From: Dechloromonas sp. ZY10
GTDB lineage: Bacteria; Pseudomonadota; Gammaproteobacteria; Burkholderiales; Rhodocyclaceae
Direction: 5' to 3'
NCBI RefSeq assembly: GCF_041378895.1
Contig: NZ_CP144212.1
Coordinates: forward strand, 2,465,501-2,529,500
Length of the DNA stretch: 64,000 bases
Positions 16,723-26,135 of this stretch are shown one piece after another. How positions within the stretch are numbered: position 1 is the stretch's first letter; each line of letters starts with the position of its first letter. The position numbers and the translations under genes were made by a program. The notes under the pieces are model-generated. The model was not told the DNA's origin. It did not search any database and was given only the letters and a program-made list of their open reading frames with translations.

Positions 16723-19113
16723 TCAACTCCCTTGCTTGATCGCCAGCACAGCCTGGTTCCGCAAGGTGCGCAGCAAAGACAACTCCTTTTCCGGAATCGA
16801 AATTCCACCGGGTTCATCGCGATCCGCATAGATCAAGGCAACCGGGTTGTTTTTGATGTTCAGCGGGAACAACACCATCGACTGCGCCGGCAAGGCTTTG
16901 CGGTACCAACCGGGTACGCGCGGCGCGATTTTTGGATCATTGATGTCGTTGATCAGGATGTCGACACCTTTCGAGGTGGCAACATGAAAGACATCAGCAG
17001 AAAAACTCAGGGGAAAACGGAATGTCTTGACCACCTCAGTTGTGTTTGGCCCGAAACCAAAACGACCGATCATGCTATTGGTCTTGGCATCACGAACACA
17101 GAGGATCACGCGCTTGAAACCCATCGCCCGATACATGGTTTCCAGAATGATGCGCAAGATGTCATTCAGCTTGAAGCCATCGACCAAAGTATTGCTGATA
17201 TCCTGAATCCCGGCAGTTAGAATTGCCTGCGCATCAATCCGGGTATCCAACTCGCGACCATCCTCGCTGACCTCTTCAATGATTCCATAAGCCCCCTCAT
17301 CCTTGAGCACGGTTGAACTGAGGGTGTCTTCGCCGACCCGCGCTCCGCCCGCAACAGCATCTCCCTTGCCGGAGAAGAACTGGCGCATCTGCTTGCCAAA
17401 CGTGGTTTGCTGCAGGTTCAGATGAATGATCCGGGCAAATTCCGCCACCTCCTCAACCGAACGCTGCATGCTTTGCTTGACCTCCTTGTCGGAGAGAGGG
17501 ACTGCAGCGGCGTAGCGGGCCATTATCTTGCGCATTTCCTTGTCCCTGCCTTCGCCGCCAGGCTGGGCGACCAGTTGGCACAACTCGTTGGCCATCCCTG
17601 ACAGCACCCGTTGCCGCTCCTCTGGGGTTACCGGCTTGCGCACCAGGCCATCAGGCAAGCGCCGCATGGCACCAACGATCAGGGGAGGGAACCCCCATTG
17701 GCGGGCAATTTCGATGCCCATTTCCTCGTAGGAAACGCCTAGTACCTGCTGCGAAGCGACATCCTCGGTCAATTCGCGCTGTGCCGCCAGACGCCGAATC
17801 TCCTCCGCTTCTTCAGGGAAATAATACTGCGAAAGCAGGCGCCCGAGATTGTGGAACAAGGCACAGATGAAGCTTTGCTCGAGATCCCGCATCTGGGCTG
17901 CGCCCCCCAACTCCTTGCCCAGAATCCCTGCCAGATTGGCGCGGAGGAACTCCTCCTTGAGCTGGTTGGCATTGGATTTATTCTGCAGGTGCTCAAACAG
18001 CAACACACTGATTGCGATATTGCGCACAACATCAAAGCCAAGGACGATCACCGCACGCGATACGGTGCTGATACTCCCTCCGCCTGCTGGCCTGAAATAG
18101 GCGGAATTAACCAACCGCAGGATTTTGTTGGTCAGTGCAAAATCCTTGAGAATCGAATTCGAGAGCTTGTTTACACTCTCTGTTTCGCTGGCGGCGATTT
18201 TGTTAATCGTAGTAACCGACTCCGACAAGGCAGGAAAATCGCTCTTGTGCCGCATCCGCCGCAACAGGAAATCGATTGTCGATTGCTTTCCCTCACTGGC
18301 TGCAGTCTCGGCCTCCGGTGCAAGGTAGGCGTCGAGCGCCTCAGCAAACTGGTTGGCACTCTGGTACCGCAGGCAGGGATCACGAGCCAGCGCCTTGTTG
18401 AGGATTTCCCCCAGACGCTGATCGACAGCAACGCCGGCAGGCAGGCGAATGTCTTCGTTGGCGACCCGATTCATCACCTGATAGATATTGTCGCCCTGTG
18501 CTGCCCGTTGCCCGGTTAACAGTTCATAGAGGATCAGCCCGGCGGCAAACACGTCCGAACGCTCGCTCAACTGGCGGTGAGCAATATATTCCGGCGCCAT
18601 GTACGCCGGAGTACCGGTGTACTCATCCGGCGACTCGGCCGGGCCATCAACCCGGGCAGCAATCCCGAAATCCATTACCCGTGGCAACCCATTTTCATCG
18701 ATCAGGATATTCGACGGTTTCAGATCCCGGTGAATTACCCCATGCCCATTGGCATAGGCCACCGCATCCAGGATCGGCCGAATCAGCGCGATAGCGCGAC
18801 CCGACGGAAGAGCCCCCGATTCACGCAGGTAAGCGGCAAGATTTTTACCCGGTACATACTCGAAAACCAGGTAAAGATCGCCGGCCTCCTCACCAGCTTC
18901 GAAAATCGGAACGATATTCGGATGGCGGAGCTTTCCGACCGTCCGCGCCTCGTTGAGCAGAGTCTGATTTTGCTGCGGATCCGGTTTGCCGAAATGCAGG
19001 GTCTTGATCGCGATTTCGCGCTGCAACTGCGGATCGAAGCCGAGATAAACGACACTCTGAGCCCCCCGGCCGAGTTCGCCCTTGACGTCAAAGCGTCCGA
19101 TTTTCTTGCTCAT
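16723..19113 (-). CDS. serine/threonine protein kinase fused to HDOD and GAF domains
   Basis: This 796-residue protein joins three modules. Residues 1-270 form a Hanks-type kinase with GRGAQSVVYLGF, the ATP lysine in EIAIK (37), Glu55, HRDLKPSN (128-135), DFG (148-150) and the GTPAYMAPE activation-loop end, so it looks active. Residues about 290-500 are an HDOD domain (LSNSILKDFALTNKILRLVNSAYF and VIVLGFDVVRNIAISVLLFE). The C-terminus, about 630-796, is GAF-like. No transmembrane segment is visible. It is last in an operon after the DUF748 and DUF3293 genes, overlapping the latter by 26 bases. Substrate and ligand are unknown. Confidence 0.92.
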   Translation of the reverse strand: MSKKIGRFDVKGELGRGAQSVVYLGFDPQLQREIAIKTLHFGKPDPQQNQTLLNEARTVGKLRHPNIVPIFEAGEEAGDLYLVFEYVPGKNLAAYLRESGALPSGRAIALIRPILDAVAYANGHGVIHRDLKPSNILIDENGLPRVMDFGIAARVDGPAESPDEYTGTPAYMAPEYIAHRQLSERSDVFAAGLILYELLTGQRAAQGDNIYQVMNRVANEDIRLPAGVAVDQRLGEILNKALARDPCLRYQSANQFAEALDAYLAPEAETAASEGKQSTIDFLLRRMRHKSDFPALSESVTTINKIAASETESVNKLSNSILKDFALTNKILRLVNSAYFRPAGGGSISTVSRAVIVLGFDVVRNIAISVLLFEHLQNKSNANQLKEEFLRANLAGILGKELGGAAQMRDLEQSFICALFHNLGRLLSQYYFPEEAEEIRRLAAQRELTEDVASQQVLGVSYEEMGIEIARQWGFPPLIVGAMRRLPDGLVRKPVTPEERQRVLSGMANELCQLVAQPGGEGRDKEMRKIMARYAAAVPLSDKEVKQSMQRSVEEVAEFARIIHLNLQQTTFGKQMRQFFSGKGDAVAGGARVGEDTLSSTVLKDEGAYGIIEEVSEDGRELDTRIDAQAILTAGIQDISNTLVDGFKLNDILRIILETMYRAMGFKRVILCVRDAKTNSMIGRFGFGPNTTEVVKTFRFPLSFSADVFHVATSKGVDILINDINDPKIAPRVPGWYRKALPAQSMVLFPLNIKNNPVALIYADRDEPGGISIPEKELSLLRTLRNQAVLAIKQGS

Positions 19114-19558
19114 TTTCTAATTCGTTTTCTTTTATCCACAGCAACTGTGGCACAGCATCGCCCCAGCCAACGAGCACCGCCCTCTGACCATGCTCGACGG
19201 CCAGACGGCGCAGCGCGTGCCAGCTCAGCCCCACCGCCAGACAAGTCGGTTCAACCGGCCAGACCGAACCATCGGCGAGGTTTTCCCCCTCTCCGGCAAG
19301 CCAGCCGCCGGCCCGCAGGCCAGCCCGCAGGCGCTCCTGCCGCTCGGCGTTCTCAGCTGCAGAAAGCAAGCGTGAACCAGGATTGTACGCCGTAATGATC
19401 GCAAATTTGTCAATTTCACTTGCCCGCAGCCAGGCGGCAAATGCCGCCTCCGGCGCCCCTACCCGCAGATCAAACACCCGCCCATCAACCTTCACCCGAT
19501 AGGTAGTGGCTTGATAAGCCGCCAGCAACGGGTCGGGAGATGCCGTCGGGATACTCAT
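19088..19558 (-). CDS. DUF3293 domain protein
   Basis: The 156-residue soluble protein contains AIITAYNPGSRLLSAAENAERQ, the signature of the DUF3293 family, whose function is unknown. Its ATG overlaps the stop of the DUF748 gene in an ATGA, and its end overlaps the kinase start, so the three genes are translationally coupled. The C-terminus is acidic and charged. No catalytic residues can be assigned. Confidence 0.88.
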   Translation of the reverse strand: MSIPTASPDPLLAAYQATTYRVKVDGRVFDLRVGAPEAAFAAWLRASEIDKFAIITAYNPGSRLLSAAENAERQERLRAGLRAGGWLAGEGENLADGSVWPVEPTCLAVGLSWHALRRLAVEHGQRAVLVGWGDAVPQLLWIKENELENEQENRTL

Positions 19559-22500
19559 TTCAAGGCAAACTCCACCCCCGGCGCCCGCATTCCGTCCTTG
19601 CCGGTAGCAACCTTGGGGGGCAGCATGAAGATTCGCTCCACCGGCGCCCCCTTGTCGACCAGCCAGGCCTGAACCACCTCGGCCCGGCGACTTGCAAGCA
19701 AGGCCAGATCATCATCGCTCGCTGGCAGATGCGTCAGCAGCAGCTTTTCCATCTCCTCAACCGGCAAATCCTTCTGCAGGCCGATCAGGTTGCGCGGCTT
19801 GGGAAACCTGGCATCACGATAAACCCGCTGCAGATAACGTGGATATTCGTTGTCGGCAATCTCGATATTATCGATAGAACGCCCTTCACCCATTTTTTTC
19901 TGTAATTCGCGAGCCTTCTCAGCCTTCATCAAGCGCTCAATCGCCACCCGCTTCAAGCCCTCGCGGTCAGCCTCGGGATCGGCTCGCCCGAGAATCTCAA
20001 GCTTGAGTCCACTGCGATCCTGCAGGGCACGAGCCAATGCCGACAACTTTTTCTGGCTATCCGAGCTCAAGGAATTTTGCCCTGGTGCAAAGTCGACCGT
20101 GGAAAGCTCCTCTCCTCCGCCAAAAATCGATCCGAGCAGCGCAAATGGCGAAGTGACCGCCTTGACAAAGAGGTTCACGATCACTTTGACTACCAAGCCG
20201 CCGATTGAAAACTGCGGGTCGTCGAGCGAGCCGGAAATCGGCAGATTGAGATCGATTTCCCCCCGGCTATTCTTCAGCAAGGCCAGCGCCAGATTGACCG
20301 GCAGTTTGGTCGCATCCGGACTCTCGACCGGCTGCCCGAAAGTGAGCTGATCAATGAACAGACGATTATCGGCACTGAGTTGGCGGTTTTCCAGCTTGTA
20401 GGCGACGTTGAGCGACAACTTGCCCTTCTCGATCGCATAACCGGCGTATTTGCCGGCATAGGGCGAGAAACCAACCAGATCGACACCAGTCACTTCGGCC
20501 TTGAGATCCAGATAGGGATTGGCGGCCAGCGGATTCAAACGGCCTTCGATCCGGACCGGCGCTGCGTTGGCGTAGGCCCCGCGCAAATCGAGCTCGGCAA
20601 CACTGCCGTCTTGCGAGGAAAGACCGGTAACCCGCCCTCCCAACTTGCCGATATTGACCGAATAATTCGGTTTGACGAAATAGTCGGAGAAATTGACCGT
20701 ACCATTCTGCAAGCTGACCTTGGCGATCTTGATCGGCAGCGGAGCACTCTTGCCCCCGGCCTCTTCAGCCCTTGCAACAGGCTGCACCGAGGTAGTCGGC
20801 ACTACCTGTTGCGGGTTGTCGCTGGCCGGCTTGCGCACGATCTGCTGCAGATTGAGTTGTCCCTGCGCATCGAGAATCAGACGCGAGTAAAAGTCGCTCA
20901 AGGCTATTTCGCCAACCTCGATTGCCAGCGGCTGGGCCCGAAAATCGACCCCCCCGAAATACAGTGATTTCCATTTCAGGAAATCGGCGTTATTGACACG
21001 GTCGACCGCAAGAAAATCACCCAGGGTCAATGCCCCGCGGTAACCGGCCTGAACAGTGCCCTTGGTCTCGCGCACCGTCGCCTCCCCCTTCGCCGAAACC
21101 TGGCCGCGCGTCACCGCAACATTCAGATGTTCGTCGAAATATGCCTGCAAGGGCATCAACGGTAGCGCCTGAGCCTCCAATTTGAGCGCCAGATCCAGCG
21201 GCTGGGCCTGCACGCTGCCTTCAACCCCCAGGCTACCCTTGCGGTTAACCCGTGCCTTGAGCGCGATTCGCCCCTTGCGTCCAGGCTCATTACCGAGGTT
21301 TTCACCATGCAAGCTGAGACCGTCAATCTCCTGGATTGACGTCAGCTTGCCGGAACGATCTTCGAAACGTACTGCCAGATCGTCAATTACCAATTTAGCC
21401 AGCTGCGCCTGCCAGGGTTTTTCCGCAGAGGCCTTACCGGTTGCCGCCGGCCTGGCCGGCGGATTGGCCAGTTGTGGCGGCGACAGCCAGCTCAATTGCC
21501 CCTGCGCATTGCGCAGCACGGCAATCCGGGTCTGGCTGTTGCGCAACTCGCCGATCTGGATGCGCTGGCCGACCAGATCGATCCGCAAATTGCTCAAACT
21601 GACCGGCCCCGACTGCAGCGCGCTACCAAACTGCGGCCGGAACGATAGCTCGCTGATTGCCAGCGGCTCGGCCAAGCGATGATCCAGCCTGCCCACTGCT
21701 AGTTCCAATCCCTGCAACTCGCCCTGCACCGCTGGTGCATTCGATTCATCACGCCAATGCACCAGCCCTTCGCGCAACAGCACGCTGCCGACCGACCACC
21801 GCAACGGCTGGCCGGGAGCTGATGCAGCAGCCTTGCCGCCGGCCGCCGGAGGCACCAGTTGCAGCCAGTTCAACCGCCCTTGCCGATCCACGGTTGCGTG
21901 CACAGTCGGAGCGGTCAGCTTGACCAGGCCAAGGACAAACTCCAGATTCAGAGGATCGACCCGCTCAACCTCGACATCGAGCCGCTGCCACCCCAGCAGG
22001 GGGCGACCGCTGCGTTCCTCAAGCGCAAACTTAGTCAGATGCAGCGCGCCACTCAAACCCAGCGAGTAGACCTGGTCTGCCGATTCACTGAATACCAGCT
22101 TCAACTCCGAATCAAGCACCCCCGAAACCAGCCGGAAAGGCAGCCCGTCCGGCAGATAGGCCTGAACTCCGCTCAGATCGAAACCATCAAGATCAAGATC
22201 CAATTCGCTTTGACGACTATTGGCAAACGGCTTGCTACGCCCCTTGAGATCGATCCGCGAACCATTGAACTCGGCAGCGAACGCCGGCTCCACGAAAATT
22301 TCGGCCTGATAAGGCAAGCTTGAAAGGAACGGAATGCCCAAGCGCAGGCCGGCCACCTGATGCATTCTCCCTTTAAGTTGATCGTCCAGCGTCAAACGGC
22401 CATCTGCAATCTGGATGTTATTCAGCGAAAAGCGCGGCACGCCGCTATCCGGCTCATCCTTGGGCTGCAGCCACTGGTCGAGAAGGTCGGAAATGTCATA

Positions 22501-22914
22501 GCGCCCCTCTGACAGGCGGATCAACGACAGCCTCGGTGCCTGCAGGCGGAGTTCGTCGACTACCAATGCCGCCTTGAACAAGGAAGCAGCAGAGAGATTG
22601 ACGAAGAGTTCGCCAAAGCCGGCAACTTCACGCCCGCTGTGATCACGCAGCGAAGCCTCGGTGATCCGCAACGACAAGGCAAAAGGATTGAACTCAACCC
22701 GACCGACCTGCAAGTCGCGTTGCAAGGCTTTGCCGGCCTGCTCCTGCAGCACCGACTTGAGCACGGGTGGCACAGCCAGATACGCCACCGTCGCAAGCAC
22801 CAGAAGAACCGCGACCAACCATGCCAGGCGCTGCCGCCAGCGTATCCGCTTTACACCGCTGCCGGTGGCCGGATGTGCCGAGTCTGCTGCGGTACCTGCC
22901 CTGTCTTCAGCCAT
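19555..22914 (-). CDS. large AsmA-like DUF748 envelope protein
   Basis: The 1119-residue product has a short cytoplasmic N-terminus, one membrane anchor (about residues 32-53, LAWLVAVLLVLATVAYLAVP) and a long periplasmic region rich in beta strands. The segment VGRVEFNPFALSLRITEASLRD and FGELFVNLSAASLF are typical DUF748 motifs of the AsmA/TamB/YhdP superfamily, which is linked to lipid transfer and outer-membrane homeostasis. The last 180 residues look like a diverged OmpA-type domain (DRSGLKLEILGRADPEADREG). The ATG at 22914 has a GAAGG ribosome site; a TTG at 22929 is rejected. First gene of a three-gene operon. Confidence 0.87.
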   Translation of the reverse strand: MAEDRAGTAADSAHPATGSGVKRIRWRQRLAWLVAVLLVLATVAYLAVPPVLKSVLQEQAGKALQRDLQVGRVEFNPFALSLRITEASLRDHSGREVAGFGELFVNLSAASLFKAALVVDELRLQAPRLSLIRLSEGRYDISDLLDQWLQPKDEPDSGVPRFSLNNIQIADGRLTLDDQLKGRMHQVAGLRLGIPFLSSLPYQAEIFVEPAFAAEFNGSRIDLKGRSKPFANSRQSELDLDLDGFDLSGVQAYLPDGLPFRLVSGVLDSELKLVFSESADQVYSLGLSGALHLTKFALEERSGRPLLGWQRLDVEVERVDPLNLEFVLGLVKLTAPTVHATVDRQGRLNWLQLVPPAAGGKAAASAPGQPLRWSVGSVLLREGLVHWRDESNAPAVQGELQGLELAVGRLDHRLAEPLAISELSFRPQFGSALQSGPVSLSNLRIDLVGQRIQIGELRNSQTRIAVLRNAQGQLSWLSPPQLANPPARPAATGKASAEKPWQAQLAKLVIDDLAVRFEDRSGKLTSIQEIDGLSLHGENLGNEPGRKGRIALKARVNRKGSLGVEGSVQAQPLDLALKLEAQALPLMPLQAYFDEHLNVAVTRGQVSAKGEATVRETKGTVQAGYRGALTLGDFLAVDRVNNADFLKWKSLYFGGVDFRAQPLAIEVGEIALSDFYSRLILDAQGQLNLQQIVRKPASDNPQQVVPTTSVQPVARAEEAGGKSAPLPIKIAKVSLQNGTVNFSDYFVKPNYSVNIGKLGGRVTGLSSQDGSVAELDLRGAYANAAPVRIEGRLNPLAANPYLDLKAEVTGVDLVGFSPYAGKYAGYAIEKGKLSLNVAYKLENRQLSADNRLFIDQLTFGQPVESPDATKLPVNLALALLKNSRGEIDLNLPISGSLDDPQFSIGGLVVKVIVNLFVKAVTSPFALLGSIFGGGEELSTVDFAPGQNSLSSDSQKKLSALARALQDRSGLKLEILGRADPEADREGLKRVAIERLMKAEKARELQKKMGEGRSIDNIEIADNEYPRYLQRVYRDARFPKPRNLIGLQKDLPVEEMEKLLLTHLPASDDDLALLASRRAEVVQAWLVDKGAPVERIFMLPPKVATGKDGMRAPGVEFALK

Positions 22915-22980
22915 GATAACCTTCGTCAAAAAAGAGTTTTTTCGAATTTAGCATACCCCCCACCTGGAGCGAGTCCAACC

Positions 22981-23382
22981 ATGTTGCGCTGGATCATTGA
23001 CGACCTGAAAGACGCCTTTGAGCAATTGAAACGGCCCGAAACCTGGATCGTCATCGGCCTGATTTTCACCTTTATCCTGTTGCTCTACCTGGTTGGCCGC
23101 TTTGCTTTCCGCACCGACGCCATCCTGGTTTTCCATCACGCCACCAGCGGCTACTGCCGGCCCCTCAGCGATTTCGCAATCATCATGCTGTTTTGCGGCA
23201 TGATCTTCTTCTTCTTCTTCGCCACGCTGACACTCGGAGAATTGCAGCAGTATTTCACCCTGAAAGCCCGCAAATTCAAAGGCGAAGCCGAAAAGGCCCT
23301 GCGCGGGGTGATGCTCTGGGGTGGAGCAACCATCGGCATGTCGCTCGGCGCGCTGATTTTTTTCAATAGCAACTGCTCCTGA
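22981..23382 (+). CDS. hypothetical membrane protein
   Basis: A 133-residue product beginning MLRWIIDDLKDAFEQLKRPE, with three hydrophobic segments (about residues 22-42, 60-82 and 103-128). No known family is recognised. The ATG at 22981 follows a CTGGAGCG ribosome site, and the reading upstream in frame is out of context. It is divergent from the DUF748 gene and 25 bases before a CheY-like regulator on the same strand, so the two may be co-transcribed. Confidence 0.8.
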   Translation: MLRWIIDDLKDAFEQLKRPETWIVIGLIFTFILLLYLVGRFAFRTDAILVFHHATSGYCRPLSDFAIIMLFCGMIFFFFFATLTLGELQQYFTLKARKFKGEAEKALRGVMLWGGATIGMSLGALIFFNSNCS

Positions 23383-23407
23383 TCGCTCCTCCGGATTCGG
23401 CTAGGCC

Positions 23408-23827
23408 ATGAACAAGAACAAACGCACTCCGGTACTAATCGTTGACGATAACGACATGATGCGCAGCGTACTGCGCGGCATCCTGCGCGGTGACGAGTAC
23501 GAAGTCATCGGCGAGGGGCGCAACGGCCTCCATGCGGTTGAAATGACCAAGAACCTGCTGCCCTGGATTGTCTGCCTCGATGTCCAGATGCCGGAAAAGG
23601 ATGGCCTAACCGCATTGGCGGAAATCAAGGCCGCACAGCCCAAGGTACAGGTGGTGATGATCACGGCCAGCGCCGATGGGGAGACCGTCAAGCATGCGGT
23701 ACAGTCCGGTGCCAGCGGCTTCATCGTCAAGCCGTTCAACGCGGCAAATGTACTCAAGGCGCTGGAAAAAGCCCGCCAGCGCTATCTTGAACAAGCCACC
23801 GCCAAAACCCCGCCGCCCACCACCTGA
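23408..23827 (+). CDS. CheY-like single-domain response regulator
   Basis: The 139-residue protein is one receiver domain: VLIVDDNDMMR supplies the acidic pocket, CLDVQMPEKDG has the phosphoacceptor aspartate near residue 58, MITAS the conserved threonine and IVKPFN the lysine. There is no output domain, so it probably acts by protein contact, as CheY or a phosphorelay intermediate. No chemotaxis genes flank it. It follows a membrane protein gene by 25 bases. Confidence 0.92.
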   Translation: MNKNKRTPVLIVDDNDMMRSVLRGILRGDEYEVIGEGRNGLHAVEMTKNLLPWIVCLDVQMPEKDGLTALAEIKAAQPKVQVVMITASADGETVKHAVQSGASGFIVKPFNAANVLKALEKARQRYLEQATAKTPPPTT

Positions 23828-24613
23828 TCAGAAGTTGTTTCGCCAAGCTCTCAGGGCCGCAAAAACAGCGACCGGATCATCGCCGACCGCCCCCTGTTGT
23901 CGGGCGGCGGCAACCACTTCCGACTGCTGACAACGCAGAAATGGGTTGGTCGCCTTTTCCTCGGCCAGCGTTGATGGAACGCTGGCCCTGCCATCGGCAC
24001 GCAACCCGGCCACCTGCCGGCAACGCGCGAGCAGCGCCGGATTACCCGGCTCAACCGCAGCGGCAAAGCGCAAATTGGCCTCGGTATATTCATGCGCACA
24101 GTAAATCAGCGTCTCTTCGGGCAGAGCAGCAATCCGTTGCAGCGAAGCTGCCATCTGCGCGGGCGAGCCTTCGAACAGGCGGCCACAGCCGGCACCGAAC
24201 AAGGTGTCGCCGCAAAACAAGGCACCGCGATGGTAATAGGCCAAGTGCCCCAGAGTATGGCCGGGTACCGCCAGTACCGCAAACTCGGCCCCCAGCAATT
24301 CCAGTTGTTCTCCGCCGCGCAGCGGACGATTGCAGCCGGGAACGTTCTCCGTTTGCGGCGCGTAGACCTGGGCTTGCGGCCAGACAGCAAGCAAGTCGGC
24401 CACGCCGCCTTGATGATCTGCATGATGGTGCGTCACTAGAATCGCCGCCAGGCTCAGCCGCCGTTCAGACAAAGCCGCCAGCACCGGGGCAGCTTCGCCG
24501 GGATCGACAACCAGCGCCGACTGCCCATCGTCAAGCAGCCAGATATAGTTATCGCGAAAAGCGGCCAGCCGGCTGACCATCAGGGAACTGACCGCTGATT
24601 GCGGCAGGCTCAT
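23828..24613 (-). CDS. gloB: hydroxyacylglutathione hydrolase (glyoxalase II)
   Basis: GloB hydrolyses S-lactoylglutathione, completing methylglyoxal detoxification. The 261-residue product has the metallo-beta-lactamase motif THHHADHQGG, VPGHTLGHLAYY, FCGDTLFGAGCGRLFEG and the C-terminal YCAHEYTEANLRFA and RFL-like substrate-binding region. I chose the ATG at 24613, which overlaps the stop of the small upstream gene in ATGA; an internal ATG at 24580 is possible. It lies convergent to the CheY-like gene with no gap. Confidence 0.95.
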   Translation of the reverse strand: MSLPQSAVSSLMVSRLAAFRDNYIWLLDDGQSALVVDPGEAAPVLAALSERRLSLAAILVTHHHADHQGGVADLLAVWPQAQVYAPQTENVPGCNRPLRGGEQLELLGAEFAVLAVPGHTLGHLAYYHRGALFCGDTLFGAGCGRLFEGSPAQMAASLQRIAALPEETLIYCAHEYTEANLRFAAAVEPGNPALLARCRQVAGLRADGRASVPSTLAEEKATNPFLRCQQSEVVAAARQQGAVGDDPVAVFAALRAWRNNF

Positions 24614-24798
24614 GGGGTACCCGCAGTAGCCGTGCGGCCACTGCCGCGACGCTCGACCTTGATCGTGTTCTTGCCCAGTTTGGCGGACCACGCAAGGAAG
24701 GTTCCAATCGCCTGTCCCTCGGCCGCCAGCCGTGCGGCTTCGGCGAGATATTCGGCGTAATCCTGATTCAATTGTTTCTGTTCGGCTTCACTGATCAT
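24610..24798 (-). CDS. small conserved-looking protein coupled to gloB
   Basis: This 62-residue protein (MISEAEQKQLNQDYAEYLAE...) is helical, charged and ends in a Ser/Thr/Gly-rich tail. I do not recognise a family. The ATG at 24798 has no strong ribosome site, but the gene ends in an ATGA overlap with gloB, which argues for translational coupling. The longer reading to 24948 would run into the divergent methyltransferase promoter region and is rejected. Confidence 0.6.
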   Translation of the reverse strand: MISEAEQKQLNQDYAEYLAEAARLAAEGQAIGTFLAWSAKLGKNTIKVERRGSGRTATAGTP

Positions 24799-24910
24799 GC
24801 TGCGGATTGTAACCCCGGGACAGGTTAAAATTGCTGCGACCGGCAACGGTCGCAGCGGTCTGTGCCAAGCCTTGCGGTAGCCGCCCCTCACCTCAGGTTT
24901 TTGCTCCCCG

Positions 24911-25672
24911 ATGACCCACCTCCCTCTCCCCCCCACCGACGACGGCATGGATGCCTGGTACGCCAGCGCCCCCGGCTGTTACGCGCTGGCCTGGGAGCAA
25001 GCCGCGATCGACGGCGCAGTCGCCGATGTTTTCGGCTACAACGCGGTGCAACTGGGACTACCACAGCTGGCCGGACTGCGCGGCAGCCGCATTCCGCTGC
25101 GCCAGATCGCCGGCGAACCCGGCCATGCCCCGGGGCGTTTCGACCTGATCTGCGACTTCACCGCCCTGCCCTTCGCGGCCAACAGTCTTGACCTGGCGAT
25201 TCTGCCCCACACCCTGGAATTCGCCGATGACCCGCACCAGATCCTGCGCGAAATCGAACGCGCCCTGATTCCCGAAGGACGGCTGCTGATCACCGGCTTC
25301 AATCCCTACTCTCTATGGGGAGCGCATCGCCGGCTGACCCGCAGCCAATGCTACCCTTGGCACGGCCACTACCTGTCGGCCGGGCGTCTGACCGACTGGC
25401 TGAAATTGCTCGGTTTCGACGTCGACCGTGGCAGCTTCGGCTGCTACGCCCCGCCGCTCAGCCAGGAAAAGTGGCTGCGCCGCTGGCAGTTTGCTGAAGG
25501 CCTGGGGCCCCGCTGGTGGCGCTTCTGTGGCAGCGTCTACCTGCTGCAGGCGATCAAGCGGGCGCCCGGCATGCACCTGATTACCCCGCCCTGGCGTCGC
25601 AGCAAGCTGCGCGCCAAGGCCTTGCGCCCGGTGGCGCAACGCCGCTTACACAAGGAAAACACCCTGGAATGA
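24911..25672 (+). CDS. SAM-dependent methyltransferase, YafS-like
   Basis: The 253-residue protein is a class I methyltransferase of Methyltransf_11 type. It has a diverged nucleotide motif I and the conserved [40 protein letters not shown]. It is divergent from gloB and overlaps rnhA by four bases, giving the order gloB, methyltransferase, rnhA, dnaQ, which matches the yafS-gloB-rnhA-dnaQ neighbourhood of enterobacteria. The substrate is not known. Confidence 0.88.
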   Translation: MTHLPLPPTDDGMDAWYASAPGCYALAWEQAAIDGAVADVFGYNAVQLGLPQLAGLRGSRIPLRQIAGEPGHAPGRFDLICDFTALPFAANSLDLAILPHTLEFADDPHQILREIERALIPEGRLLITGFNPYSLWGAHRRLTRSQCYPWHGHYLSAGRLTDWLKLLGFDVDRGSFGCYAPPLSQEKWLRRWQFAEGLGPRWWRFCGSVYLLQAIKRAPGMHLITPPWRRSKLRAKALRPVAQRRLHKENTLE

Positions 25673-26130
25673 CCACCCCGAACCCAACCGACCCTCTGAT
25701 CGAAATCTTTACCGACGGCGCCTGCAAGGGCAACCCCGGCCCCGGCGGCTGGGGCGCGATCCTGCGCATGGGCCCGCACGAGAAGGAACTGTGGGGCGGC
25801 GAAAAGGAAACCACCAACAACCGCATGGAACTGATGGCCGCGATCCAGGGCCTGAGCGCGATGAAGCGGCCGATCGTCGGCAAGGTGTACACCGACTCGC
25901 AATACGTGCTCAAGGGCATCAGCGAATGGATTCACGGCTGGAAGCGCAACGGCTGGAAGACCGCCGACAAGAAGCCGGTAAAGAACGCCGACCTCTGGCA
26001 GCAGCTCGATGCGCTCGCCCGCCAGCACAAGCTGGAGTGGATCTGGGTCAAGGGCCACGCCGGCCACCCGGAAAACGAACGCGCCGACGCCCTCGCCAAT
26101 CGCGGCATCGACGAACTGAAGAAAGCCTGA
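25669..26130 (+). CDS. rnhA: ribonuclease HI
   Basis: RNase HI cuts RNA in RNA-DNA hybrids. The 153-residue product begins [20 protein letters not shown] and has the four acidic catalytic residues in [31 protein letters not shown] and ERADALAN. The basic [20 protein letters not shown] handle is present. The ATG overlaps the methyltransferase stop, so the two are coupled; dnaQ follows five bases after the stop. Confidence 0.98.
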   Translation: MTTPNPTDPLIEIFTDGACKGNPGPGGWGAILRMGPHEKELWGGEKETTNNRMELMAAIQGLSAMKRPIVGKVYTDSQYVLKGISEWIHGWKRNGWKTADKKPVKNADLWQQLDALARQHKLEWIWVKGHAGHPENERADALANRGIDELKKA

Positions 26131-26135
26131 CCACG

